This document shows positions 1 through 10,762 of a DNA stretch of 64,000 bases, in pieces. The stretch comes from Coffea arabica (Eukaryota; Streptophyta; Magnoliopsida; Gentianales; Rubiaceae): contig NC_092316.1 of assembly GCF_036785885.1 (NCBI RefSeq), positions 51,345,001-51,409,000 of the forward strand, written 5' to 3'. The notes under the pieces are model-generated. The model saw only the letters and a program-made list of their open reading frames with translations. It searched no databases and had not been told where the DNA came from. How positions within the stretch are numbered: the stretch's first letter is position 1; every line of letters starts with the position of its first letter. The translations under genes were made by a program, and so were the position numbers.

Positions 1-1020
1 TGTTGATAAGCTTTAGCGTTTAACTGAAGATAAGCATCGCCCTCTATGATTTTTGTTACTAAACTGTGATTAACCAATTTAGTTTGCATAGTTGAAGATA
101 AAGTTTGGAGCTCCCATAGTCCATACAGAAGAGTTGCCTATATTTGGGCTCTCCTTTATTTTGATTCAAGAATTAAAACTGAAAGCGAGTTTGTCTACTT
201 AATCTTCAAATAAGGAATTTGATGAACACATTTCATACATTAGTAATCAACCAAGCCATCTGAATTTATATGCATTTTTTTGCTCAAAAAAATCTCAGCC
301 TTACAAATTCTGTTTATCGCGTGTATTATAGTGTTTACCTTCTAAAAGATGTTTGAATGGCAGATGTGATCCTCTGTCCATTATGTCTGTCCACTTTGCT
401 CTCTCATGCAAAATTACGTAGTCTCACTTATTAATATTGCTAAAATTATAATCTTAATTCGTCATGTTAATTCAAAAAGTAGACCGTCCATGTTAAAATT
501 GAATTTGGAACTCATACATCAAACACCTCCTAAATTTGCATTCAATGTTATGTGCCATATCAGCAGTATTAGTAAGTGGAACTACGTAGTTTTGTATTAG
601 AGAATAGATAGGTGCATAGTAAATGTTTACAAATCTAAGGAAGCTGAAAATGACGAGAAAATATAACAAGAAATTGTAAAAACAAGAAGCTCATGGTTAT
701 AGGTTTACCCCATAGGAAAATGGGCAACATTCCAATACAAGGTACCCTGGCAAAAAGAAATGCTACAAAACTGAACCCTAAAGAATCAATACAACTACCT
801 ATTGCCTAACATCAACAGGCATTCCAAGATTTGGGACGCCTAGAATGCGTTCTGTATGGATTAGAATCCATCGAGTATCAACTGAGTGTCAAATCCAATT
901 AGGAATCAACAGTAAACTTCCTTTTCAACTTTTAAATCATCAGGTGAAGATGGAATGGAAGAACCTTGTTTACAACAAAAGGTAAAAGTTTAACACTAGA
1001 AAGTGTCTTGGGTCCACAAA
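1..1020. other. Intergenic / 3' flank of tRNase Z gene
   Basis: No convincing coding exon or known element is seen here. The final ~100-300 bases before position 1021 are expected to hold the 3' UTR of the minus-strand tRNase Z gene. Short open frames in this stretch have no recognisable protein features. Confidence 0.5.
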
Positions 1021-4000
1021 TTAGAAACCATCTGTAAGGGCAAATACTCGGCCTGCCAAAGGTGGAGCCAGTGAAGAAATTGCGTGTTGAATGACCTGAT
1101 TGACAGAAAAAACAGATTTTGATCATCAGATCATGCAAGAGGAAGAAGGGGGAAAAGGGAAAAAGAAAGAAGTGAAATAACTACATGAATGTTAATGAAA
1201 ACAAGTAAATTTCTGGTGCTGATAATTTGAAATATCACATTTTTGGCATAATGTAGAAACCCAGGAATAATCGTCAAGCTTTAACATGCCAATTGGGTAA
1301 GAGAACTCCACTTTAACTCGACTTCCTACTGGTCACCAATCAGCCAAAGATTTTGTTAAAAAAGGGAAAATAGGATTTATCATGCTTGCTATGTCAGATT
1401 TGTCAACAGAAAGGAGTAAAACATAAGGATATCAGTGTTTAAAGAGTCAAATTCCTTTCGAAGATAGAGGACAACTTACATCCAATTGATAGCGAGACGA
1501 AAAGTGGATCAAAAGAATCGCTTTGTTTTCAAACAGATCTGCATGGTGAATTATCTGCACAAATATACCAAAGCAACATCATACATCAACTGCAGTAAGG
1601 AGATTAGAAGGTAAGAAATGGTGAAAACTCAACCTCTGACAAATGCGTGTGCCCATAATCCCTTGCATCATCCACCGTCATGGTGTCTTCAACATATGTG
1701 CTCTTAATAGAAATCAAGACAAAGGAAACTGTGTCAGAAAAAATCAGTCTCTTAAATAAATACCACACAAGGTAAGCAACACATGTTCGAAGATAACAGC
1801 TTTCTAACTCCCAAAATCACCACATGCTGTTAATATATAGCTGTTTAATAAAGCTTGACTCGAGTTGTTAGTAGCATCAATGCCATGGCTTTGAAGTCCC
1901 TTTTGCTGTTTTATCGTATTGAATCTCTGTGCCACTCATTTCGCTATAACAAGCAATCACATGTTAAAAGACTCCCAAAAACTCTATACAACAAAAACAT
2001 ATGTCTCCATCTAAACTAGATAGTCACATAAATGATTCTTTTTTTTTTAAATTTTCTAAGGTTTTTTTACGGCACAACTACATTAATGTAGTTCTTCCAA
2101 AAGTTAGGTTGGATATAAACAAGTCTACACAGATCTAATGAAAACTTATGACAGAAAACACCAAAGTGCAGTCATAAGATGATAGGAAAACATAAAATGC
2201 ATATTATTGTGATTGATAAAGCTCTACACAATATACATATACATATCCATATACATATACATATATATAATGCAGCCATTGAGAAGAAGTTTCTAGCCAT
2301 TATCTCTGCTTTCTTCATGAAAAAGAAAAAAGAAAAGAGAAAAACCCCAGAGCCATATCATAGAAAAGGGAAAAAAATGAGGAGAAAAAAATAAAAAAAA
2401 AGGAAAGAGAAAAGGCATGACATGGCATGGCTTGGAGATCTTGCACTCCAGCCACAGGATGAACATGACTTGGCAGTTGCCTGGATGCTTGGCTCAGCTC
2501 GATTATTGGGGTTAATTACCTGATTATTGCAAGTTTTGTTAAATTCTACTGATCATTTTTTAAGCCGTCCAAAAGCACTAGTTACCCTAGCAACTTTACG
2601 TCTAACTAAAAATGCTACTCAAAGGTTTAGCTATTTCTCTACATACATCCAAGTTCAGAAAACCAAAACAAAACAAAAAGAAAAAAAAAGTGTCAGCTTC
2701 AACAGTTCAATGATTCTTTTTGACGAAGTCTCCTTAAATTGAGCCCCTCATGAAGCCTGCTTTTGGTCTAACCTCACTTTCCTCCTCAAAATCCCATGCA
2801 AATTGATTCTTCTGTCTCTTTCCTCTTAAAAGAAGACATTTTCATCCTCCAAATCTGTCTATGCATCAGAGGCTCCAAAAGCTTTAAAACATGTGCACAT
2901 GGCAGACTAGGACTCCAGTAACATTTAAAAGCCTCAAATTCTCTTCAATGTCAAAACCTATTTTAACTGTGTCCAAGGCAGGGGTTTGGACAACATAAAC
3001 TTATAAAGATGCTAATCGAAGTAGTTGCTTTGAGCCAGACTCCTTATAGTCACTACTTCAATTAGCATAACCTCTATCTTTTGAAGACTAAAAGAAAATG
3101 ATTGGTAAACTGTGAAATTAGATAAAAAGTTGCAAATATTCAGGTAACTAACCCCAATCACTGTATTATTTTGCTTGCAATCTAAGACACAAGTTGAATA
3201 CAAACAATTATGCATACAAGCCAAAACAATTAACAAAATCACACGAAGGGCATGCATAAGCATAACCCAGTACGTCAAGTTAAGTCCACATTTTCAAGTT
3301 ACTTCTTTCACTATAAATAACAATGATAAATGACCACAGACGTCCAGAATATCAGTCACAGTTAGGGTGTCATACTTCCATAATAAGGACCTTTGCTCTT
3401 AAAGCATCAATATTGTTGCTATCCACAATGAAGTCTGACGTTGTGTCTCCTGTGAAAGCAACTTCAGGCGTTGTTGTAGTATATGTAATCTGCCAAAGGC
3501 AACAACAGTTCAGTCATTCTCTCAGCTATTGAGTGAAATAAATAAAAGTTACTGTTTATCAATTTAAATTAATAGGCTCAACCAAACACAGCACCAGATA
3601 TGCGCAAGGCAATCTAATGAGAAGTATGAGTTATAGTGCTATGAGAACAAATTCTAAAATCATTTAAGCATCAAAGCCCAAGAAACACCAATATTATTCA
3701 TTTGAAAACCTTCCTCCAACTTGCAAAGAAGAACAATCAAGATTAAAGAAAAGCAATGCATATTTATGCAGGTATTAGCATGCTGCACAACAAGAAAACT
3801 AGACTACAAAAGTGAAGTAAATGCTCGAAAAAGCTACTTCTGTTTGGCAGCCTAGAAGTAATATAGAGTTATCAAGGCACAGACCTCCACACCTGATAAC
3901 CTCAATTTCTTTATCTCGTTCCCTGGAAGCCCAATATATTCGTCCTTAAGTTTCTGCTTTACTGAATAAACTACATAACCCTATCATTCAGGGTGAGCAG

Positions 4001-5638
4001 AGGAAATTAAAGCCTGAAACAGTACTATGGATGATTGTTATAAGGTTCAAGAGAAGACACCTGGCTGGGTATGACATGGTAAGTCTTGAAGGCTTTTACT
4101 TTAAGGTCCTTTCTCAAGTAAAATTCTTCTCCTGCAGAGAAAAACAATTACATTGAGGTGATCAAATTCAAAAGACCCTACATCCATTCAAAACATAACT
4201 TTTCTGAAATAAATGTATAAACCAAGTGTTAATTAGAAGATAGTTATTACCCACATCCAAGCCAATCAAAGTATGGTTCAATTCTGATTGATCCATATCT
4301 CTATGTGCTTGAAAAATCGTTTCAACATTTTCCTTTATGGTTTTTGGCACAATTACAGTTGGGGCTGCCATTCTGTATAATCCACGAGTTGCAACAAACA
4401 TTGGCAGTCCTCCCTGCAAAACAGCAATACGTGCAGTAAGCACTATATCATAAACAATTTAACCAACTCATGGCTCGCAAACTTAGATCTTACACCTTAG
4501 TTCTTTACAAAGCTTAACAAAACTATCAATGCATAACAAGCATGGCACGATATGGCATGAAATTTGGGAATTATCAAAGTAACTAATCAACAGAAACTTA
4601 AGCAACCCATCCTGATTTTCCATAAGATTTCCAATGAAGGGCACTGCAAGCAAACATGGATGGTAAAAACTAAATCTCCTTATATAAAATCCAATTTTCT
4701 AGTGCATATCCACAATCAAATTCTTTAACTCCAGTAAACAATGACATTTTTTTGGTACAACATTCGATAATCAAGAGTACCATTCTCTGCTTCCCAAAGA
4801 TTTTCTCTTTTACAAATTCTCTTTAATCCAGCCTACTTGCAAAATATACCGTAAACAAGCATTCCAAGTTCCAACTGAACCACACATCTGCATCTTACCA
4901 GCAATCTAGACTCGAAGTAGAACTGTGAATTCAAAAAGAAAATATTGCAAGTAATCAAACACTAAAAGCACACACAATATAAGAGCTCCAGAAACACCAA
5001 GCAAGTATGATCTTTTTCCATATAAATTACTTAATTTAACGCACCCCACTACAAAAACACAACTAAAAAGCAATAAAATCAGAAGCCAGATTTTCCCATG
5101 TCAATCTAGACTCAAAATAAATCAGTGAATTCACAATGAAACTATATCAGGTAATCAAACACTAAGAACACGCAAGCACGGACACAAAATAAGAGCTCAA
5201 GAAACACCATAACAATACGACCATTTTCCCAGCAAAATTACTTAAATTTAACTCACCCCACCCCAATAACACAACTAAAAAAGCAAAAAATTCAAAACCC
5301 AGAGTTTCCCAGGTCATAATGGAAGAAATTCACAAATTGCAGCAGAAAAATTGCCATAAAAAAGACGCAAGTAGAAAAGAGTTCAATTAATCACAAGAAG
5401 AAAAACTACATACAATGTGATCCATGTGGCCATGGGAGATAAAGAGGAACTGTTGCGAAATAGCACGTTGTGGGCATTTTCCAATGTCAAAAGCTAAGTT
5501 GAGAGAAGGGATTATCACGCAGGTCTCATGCCCTGCTATTGATATCCCTTCAATTTGATACCCTTCAATTTCCAATCCCCTCTTTCCTTGCTCCCTTCTT
5601 TGGCCACCGAATTTGCTCTTCTTCTTCTCCTCCTCCAT
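1021..5638 (-). CDS. TRZ1: tRNase Z, short form (TRZ1/TRZ2-like)
   Basis: Metallo-beta-lactamase-fold endonuclease that cuts the 3' trailer from pre-tRNA. Eight exons on the minus strand: 5414-5638, 4251-4413, 4061-4131, 3885-3980, 3376-3489, 1634-1702, 1480-1554, 1021-1095; together 295 aa, near the ~280 aa of Arabidopsis TRZ1. The zinc-binding HxHxDH motif is visible as SHGHMDHI at residues 68-75, followed across the first splice by GGLPMFVATRGLY. The conserved FTGDT lies near residue 197-201 (zinc Asp), GHTHLSE at 240-246 and LLIHFSSRY at 260-268; the C-terminus ends RVFALTDGF. The N-terminus has a short Lys/Arg-rich extension without a clear organelle transit peptide, so a cytosolic enzyme is the likelier reading. 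Donors of introns 3 and 4 are GTGTCT and GTCTGT, weak but canonical GT. All catalytic motifs are intact. Confidence 0.93.
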
Positions 5639-6005
5639 TTTTGGGTTGTAAATTCTACTACAAATTTCTGATTTTCAACAAATGTTTTTTCTAATTAAGT
5701 AGCTACTTCTTAATCGGTATACCAGCAGAGAAACCGGAGTGCAGGAAGAGAGGTTTTATTAGGATGAACTATTTGCATTCTCCGGGTTTTACCCTTCTTA
5801 GCTATTCATTAATCATTATTCATGAGTCCTTTGTCATGAATGAAAAATAGGGTTAAATTCCCCTTTGTCCCTCAAACTATGCGCAGAATCTCACTTTAAT
5901 TCCTAAACTTCAGAATTGGACAATTAAATCCTTATACTACAAAGTTTGTCCTACTTTATTCTAATTTTGGATGAAGTGCACAAAGTTTAAAGAAATAGTT
6001 GCCAA
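5639..6005. other. Upstream region of tRNase Z gene
   Basis: Holds the 5' UTR and promoter side of the minus-strand tRNase Z gene. From about 5850 the text 'ggttaaattcccctttgtcc' followed by several 'tcctaaactt'-type phrases resembles one arm of a Mutator-like terminal repeat, but I could not find its partner, so I do not call an element. Confidence 0.4.
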
Positions 6006-7352
6006 TTTATTATAGGAAAATTTGTCAAATTGGTCCCTAACATTTTCACAAAAAACTTTTTTAATCCCTAACATTTAAAATTAGTCAGAATAGTTCCTAT
6101 CATATAAATTATGAGCCAGTTTGGTCCTAATGCTCGTATTTGCTCTTTTTTCGGCCAAAAATAGCACAACGGCATAATTTCAAGGACAAAATTGAAAACA
6201 TTCGTTAATTTCGACCTTTTTCTTTCTTTCTGATGGCAGCTTGTATAGCCAGATTTCTGGAATTAGCTCAAAGGTTTTTGAGAATCTGGAAGCTTATAAT
6301 GGGAAAGGAACAAGTGGTGGTGGGGGGGGGAAATAATGGAAAGGTCAGGAGAAGGAGGGGATGGTGAAGATGGGGGTGGCGATGGGACCAAAGGTAGTGG
6401 TGATAAGGGCGGAGGTGGCGATGGTGAAGGGTGGAGGGGATGGGGATGGTGGGTGCGAGAAAGGAATTGCAGGTGGTGGGGGTGAAGGTGAAGGTGATAC
6501 AGGCGGCGATGACAGTTGAACAAGTGGCGGTGAAGGGACTACGGGTGGAGGCAGCGATATGGCTGGTGGTGAAGGTATGAGCAGTGGTGGTAGCACTACA
6601 AGTGGAGGGGAAGAAAGTAGCAGTGGCTGTAAAGGAATGAGTGGAGGAAGAGGAGGAGAAGGCTGCATAATTGGCGGCCACGACAGAGTCGGGCGGGGAG
6701 AGGGAGTTGGCCTAGGTAGGAAAGGGTTGTTTCCGTAAGACCTTGAGAAAGGCCATTTCCCACAGCTTCCAAATAAATATGAATAAAGGGGACCACAATT
6801 TGATGATCCTCTTGATCTTCTTCCTCTGTTGCGGTCTCTTCTACTGCCACCACTGCTCCTCCTTCTACTGCCAACTCTATTTCTTCTTCGAGCACTTCTT
6901 AGTTCTTGATCCTCTTCTTGTGGACTCAATTTTGTATGGTTATCCTTGGGATGGTTTCTAGAATATTCTGCAAATGATGAATTGACAAACACCAATGCTA
7001 TTAGAGTCACTACCAGTATGTTTCTTTTCATCCTCAGTATTTTTGGTCGTGTGTGTTAGATCCCAACTCAAAACCTTTGAGCTAATTCCAGGAATCTGGC
7101 TATGCAAGCTGCCATCGGAAAGAAAGAGAATGGTGAAAAATTATGGATTATCGAATGTTTTCAATTTTGCCATTGAAATTATACCGATGTGCTATTTTTA
7201 GCCCAAAAAAAAGAGCAAATACGAGCATTAGGACCAAACTGACTCACAATTTATATGTTAGGAACTATTCTGACTAATTTTAAATGTTAGGGATTAAAAA
7301 AGTTTTTTGTGAAAATGTTGGGAACCAATTTGGCAATTTTTCCTTTATTATA
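6006..7352. mobile_element. Mutator-like element (MULE A) carrying a proline-rich gene
   Basis: The element runs 6015-7343 (1329 bp). It is flanked by a perfect 9-bp direct repeat TTTATTATA at 6006-6014 and 7344-7352, the target duplication length typical of Mutator-like elements. Long terminal inverted repeats of about 265-275 bp (6015-6278 and 7070-7343) are readable by eye: each starts GGAAAA(A)TTG(T/C)CAAATTGG and contains 'attaggaccaaactg'-type and 'gagcaaatacgagc' blocks, and each ends at an AATTAGCTCAAAGGTTTTG-like block. No transposase is present, so it is non-autonomous. Between the repeats lies the minus-strand reading frame 6345-7031. The 9-bp duplication is perfect while the arms differ at scattered sites, suggesting a moderately recent insertion. 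Confidence 0.88.
6345..7031 (-). CDS. Secreted Arg-rich / proline-rich protein inside MULE A
   Basis: A 228-residue single-exon frame lies wholly between the two terminal repeats of the surrounding element. Residues 1-21 (MKRNILVVTLIALVFVNSSFA) form a classic signal peptide. Residues ~45-75 are strongly basic with repeated Arg and Ser (RRRNRVGSRRRSS), then comes a short Cys-containing block NCGPLYSYLFGSCGKWPFSR (about residues 78-97), then ~110 residues of Pro/Ser/Leu repeats (PSPP, SPPP, LPPL) like a cell-wall hydroxyproline-rich protein. I do not recognise the family. The start codon is only ~40 bp from the inner edge of the right terminal repeat, so any promoter would lie inside the repeat. 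It could be captured host coding DNA or an element-borne gene; expression cannot be judged here. Confidence 0.5.
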   Translation of the reverse strand: MKRNILVVTLIALVFVNSSFAEYSRNHPKDNHTKLSPQEEDQELRSARRRNRVGSRRRSSGGSRRDRNRGRRSRGSSNCGPLYSYLFGSCGKWPFSRSYGNNPFLPRPTPSPRPTLSWPPIMQPSPPLPPLIPLQPLLLSSPPLVVLPPLLIPSPPAISLPPPVVPSPPLVQLSSPPVSPSPSPPPPAIPFSHPPSPSPPPFTIATSALITTTFGPIATPIFTIPSFS

Positions 7353-7604
7353 ATTAAAGTCAACCAAATTTCATAGGGACAGAAATGTCCTCATCACTCC
7401 AACCACCATACCGCTATCTCTATTTCTATTGCAAGCTCTACCTTTCATCATTCTCACACATATCTATATTTTGCTACTCAACTAATTTTTTGAGAATAGG
7501 GGTATTTGGAAAAAAAATCACCCAAATAGAACTCTTCGTGGAACGAATTTGAAATTAGGTCCAATGCATTCACAAAATACTATAATTGCAAATTCATTGT
7601 AATA
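7353..7604. other. Spacer between two Mutator-like elements
   Basis: About 250 bases of AT-rich DNA separating two related elements. No gene or repeat is recognised. Confidence 0.4.
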
Positions 7605-8467
7605 AAAATTTATGGGAAATTTGCCAAATTGGTCCCTAACATTTACCAAAAACACTTTTTTAGTCCCTAATATATAAAATCAGCCAAAATTGTCCTTCAC
7701 ATTTAAATTGTGATCCAATTTGGTCCTAATGCTCGTTTTTGCTCCTTTCTCCGGTTAAAAATAACACGCTCCTCTTACGTGGTCATATTTTCAAGGGCAA
7801 AAGTGGAAAACACAAATTCTAGATTCACTGGGGACGATCCCTGACCTCATTATCTTTATCTTGCTTCGACTCTCTAAGGACAGGTTCACCACAACGGTGA
7901 CTGAGTTCACCTGAACAGAAACATATTTGGAGATGATCAGAGGCCGGAGAGCCGAGAGTAGACACGCAGTGTAGAGATTCACCCGGGATTCCTCCTGGTT
8001 CTGGGTTAGTTTCTTGAGGGAAAATAAAGCCTCCTCTTGCTCGAACACTTGAAAGCTCCGGAGCTTGGTCATGAACTTGTCTTCTTCGAGGGAGCTAGAG
8101 TGACACAAGGACTCACATCTGAGGAGGACGAAGAAGAGCAGCAACAATAGGGGCAGGTGGTTAAAGGTAGAGGAGTGGTGGGCCTGTTGATGACATTGGC
8201 AGCCGTCACGAATTCCTTGGAGCTAGCGGAAACTTGACTAGGCGTTTGAGTAAAGCTTTTGTTTTCCACTTTTGCCCTTGAAAATATGACCACGTGAGAG
8301 GGACGTGCTATTTTTAGCCGGAGAAAGGAGCAAAAACGAGCATTAGGACCCAATTGGATCACAATTTAAATGTGAAGGACAATTTTGGCTGATTTTATAT
8401 ATTAGGGACTAAAAAAGTGTTTTTGATAAATATTAAGGATCAATTTGACAAATTTTCCAAAATTTAT
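7605..8467. mobile_element. Pack-MULE (MULE B) with captured U-box/ARM E3 gene fragment
   Basis: The element runs 7614-8458 (845 bp) between perfect 9-bp target duplications AAAATTTAT at 7605-7613 and 8459-8467. Terminal inverted repeats of about 200 bp (7614-7813 and 8257-8458) start GG(G/A)AAATTTG(C/T)CAAATTG and share the 'gagcaaaaacgagcattagg' and 'catattttcaagggcaaaag' blocks. They are clearly related to the repeats of MULE A about 270 bp to the left, so both belong to one family. The ~440-bp interior has no transposase. It encodes, on the minus strand, part of a plant U-box protein, which fits the definition of a Pack-MULE. Confidence 0.88.
7815..8256 (-). pseudogene. Captured PUB38/39-like U-box E3 fragment (linker and ARM repeats)
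   Basis: Minus-strand translation gives KLRSFQVFEQEEALFSLKKL, a Lys/Thr-rich helix, then LLSALRPLIISKYVSVQVNS and VVNLSLESRSKIKIMRSGIV. This is the ARM-repeat start of plant U-box E3 ligases of the PUB38/39/40 group, recognised from the family pattern (LRSFQVFE-EEA, LRSLIISRY, VQVNSVA, VNLSLEK-NK-KIVRSGIVP). Just upstream, in another frame, RPTTPLPLTTCPYCC and a Ser run match the family linker (TTPLP-TRPSCYSSSSSS), so one frame break lies near 8100-8150. The U-box itself and most ARM repeats are absent. Translation ends in the left terminal repeat. This is a captured gene piece, not a working ligase. Confidence 0.75.
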
Positions 8468-8624
8468 TATGACCACATATTAAAACACTACTTCCTCGTT
8501 ATAGCCTTATAGGTAAGCTTCCCAACTACATAGCACAAACTTTTCATAAAATCTGCAATAATAAAAAAGGGCATGTCATCCCACTATGTTTTTTTTCAAT
8601 AGAGTTACTTTTTTCAATTATTTT

Positions 8625-8721
8625 GAGAAAGTGTACATTCTAAAAATTTAGTAAAATAAAATGTGACTACTTCTAAAATACAGTGGCTCAATTTTGAGAA
8701 AGTGCACATTCTAAAAATTTA
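8625..8721. repeat. 71-bp tandem duplication; second copy split by the Stowaway element
   Basis: Copy 1 starts GAGAAAGTGTACATTCTAAA at 8625 and runs to 8695. Copy 2 starts GAGAAAGTGCACATTCTAAA at 8696, reaches ...AAATTTA at 8721, and resumes as GTAAAATAAAATATAAAATA after 10602. The intact copy 1 therefore preserves the pre-insertion sequence AAATTTAGTAAAATA. Confidence 0.8.
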
Positions 8722-9651
8722 CTCCATTCGTCCCACTTTGATAGTCCTAATTTTTTTTCACACACTTCAAGAAAAAGTAGTTAACTTTATTGGAACAATC
8801 AATTTAAGTAGCTATTTTCCTAAAATACCCTCACATTAATTAAAGTACAACTTTATGGGAACTTGGATTGATAATAAAAAAAAATTAACTCGGGGTAGGT
8901 TTATAGTAACAATAACTTACATTGAATAAGGGTATTTTAGAAAAATTAAAATACAACTATATTTTTTAATTGAAAAGTGGACTATAATTAGAGATGGCAA
9001 TGGAGACGGGTGCCCGCGGACAACCGCCCCGCAGGGGACTCTCGGGGCGCGGGGGGGGGAGTATACTCCCGTCCCGTCACCTGCAAAAAAAAATTATATA
9101 TATATAAATAAATATATATAAATATATATAATATGTAATTTAATTAGTTATAAACTTATGATAATGATATTATTAGTTAGATGTATTATATAATGTATAT
9201 TAGTGTATGTAATATAATTGATATTATCAATTATATGAATAATTAGACATGTCTACTAATAGAATTTATTAATTAGTTATACTAAATTTACTAATACATT
9301 TATACTAAATTTTTAATTACACTTAATAGAATAACACTTTTTTCTCAAAAAAAAAAACACAAACACAATAATGAATTAGTGATTGTATTTGTACCAAAAG
9401 TGAAAACTTAACTATTTTAGTTGTATTTATTTCATCATGTTGGATTGTATTCAAATAACTTTTGTTTGATTGTTTTTATGAGTTTCAATTGTAAAATTAC
9501 AATGAATAATAACTTGATGATGCGTTGATATTTTAGTACTTGATTATTTATTAAAATTTAACTATAATAAAATTTTATTAACCCCGCGAGAAAAATTTTA
9601 TTAACTCCACGGGAGAAGCGGGGCGGGGCGGCTGCAGGGCAGGAGGAGTGG

Positions 9652-10189
9652 GAGGAGGGTAGAGGTATCAAAATGAGTGACTTGCGCGGGTTTGGGTTGG
9701 GTAAAATGGGTAATGGGTATAAGTGAGTCAACTCATTTATACCCATTTAATTAGATGGGTATAAATAGGTAAGTCAAAAAATGAATTAGGTAACTCAATT
9801 ACCCATTTATAACTCATTTATTTTAACTTTTTGTAAACTCATTTAAATTCATACCACTCTTTGTACCCATCATTAGTTTTAAATATTTATTTATAATGTT
9901 CAATAAACTTAATTACCATTTTTTTTCATATATACTCTATGTCACAAAATTACCTATTATTTAATAATTGAATAATAAGAATATAAAATTTTGAACTAAG
10001 TACTATAAAAATTAATATAAAAACGTAATCCAAAAATTTTGAACCCCTAACATTTTTTTCATATATAAATTTAAATTTTCATTTTAGAAAGATAAGAAAA
10101 TAGGCTAAAATTTATTATAAATTAGTAATGCTGAAAAATGAGCAAGTTAACAAACTAAGAGAAAATAAAATAATAAGATAAAATTAACA

Positions 10190-10227
<38 letters not shown>

Positions 10228-10494
10228 AATAAAAGTAGTTAACATTATGACAAAATGAAAAATTTGAAAAAAAAAAATGGGTGGGGGAAAAGAAGAGACT
10301 TGGGGGGAAGAGAATTCTAAATGGGTTAATTGGGTTTGATGGGTTACCCAATAATACCCATTTAATAAATGGGTATTATTGGGTAACCCATTTATACCCA
10401 TATATAAAAATTTAAAATACTCATACCCATCTATTCATGGGCGGGTATGGATAAATTTAATTAATTGGGTTGATTTGCCACATCTAGAAGAGGG
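9652..10494. mobile_element. Inner non-autonomous hAT element
   Basis: The element runs 9660-10486. It begins TAGAGGTATCAAAATGAG and ends TTGATTTGCCACATCTA; the ends are inverted partners (TAGAGGT.. / ..ACATCTA). An 8-bp flanking repeat, GAGGAGGG at 9652-9659 and GAAGAGGG at 10487-10494 with one mismatch, fits hAT target duplication. The subterminal parts hold many ACCCATTT/AAATGGGT repeats in both orientations, also usual for hAT. No transposase is seen. A run of (ATA)n lies at about 10190-10225. Confidence 0.75.
10190..10225. repeat. (ATA)n microsatellite
   Basis: About twelve uninterrupted AAT/ATA units inside the inner hAT element. Confidence 0.9.
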
Positions 10495-10762
10495 GGCGGG
10501 GCGGGGGTTGGGAGGAATTAATAGGCAACGGGGTGGGGGCGGATATAATTTGGGATAGACGAAAAAGAAAAAAAAGTCTATCAAAATGAGACGGAGGGAA
10601 TAGTAAAATAAAATATAAAATAAAATATGACTACCTCTAAAATACAGGGGTTCCATTACAGTGAACCCCAGCGGAAATAATCGTTTTGCTTACCTATACA
10701 GCTAGGGAAATTCAGCATCTTTTGCTTCCAATACCTAAACCCCTTTACGCAACCCGAAAAAG

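Larger units (their letters stand above)
8989..10541. mobile_element. GC-rich hAT-like insertion in the Stowaway element (ends uncertain)
   Basis: The left end TAGAGATGGCAATGGAGACG is a typical hAT-type terminus with flanking ACTATAAT; a degenerate copy GATATAAT follows 10541. GC-rich blocks near 9005-9085, 9600-9660 and 10490-10540 (runs of GGGGCGGGG) frame an AT-rich core. The right end lacks an obvious inverted partner of the left end, so its limit is a guess. A further hAT copy (9660-10486) sits inside it. Confidence 0.45.
8722..10600. mobile_element. Stowaway (Tc1/mariner) MITE enlarged by inserted hAT-like DNA
   Basis: Left end CTCCATTCGTCCCACTTTGA at 8722 and right end TCAAAATGAGACGGAGGGAA ending at 10600 are the inverted ends typical of Stowaway elements (CTCCCTCCGTCCC...). 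TA is present at both junctions (8720-8721 and 10601-10602). The flanking sequence rejoins across the insertion to match the intact tandem repeat copy at 8625-8695. The arms are only ~270 and ~60 bp; the remaining DNA is later insertions (an outer GC-rich hAT-like piece and an inner hAT, listed separately). Its right end lies 163 bp before the start codon of the downstream YLPM1-like gene. Confidence 0.8.

Noticed and set aside
6263-6681. Alternative Pro/His/Thr/Ser-rich minus-strand frames overlapping the MULE A gene
   Set aside because: They are other frames of the same simple-sequence, proline-codon region. Only the 6345-7031 frame has a signal peptide and ordered domains.
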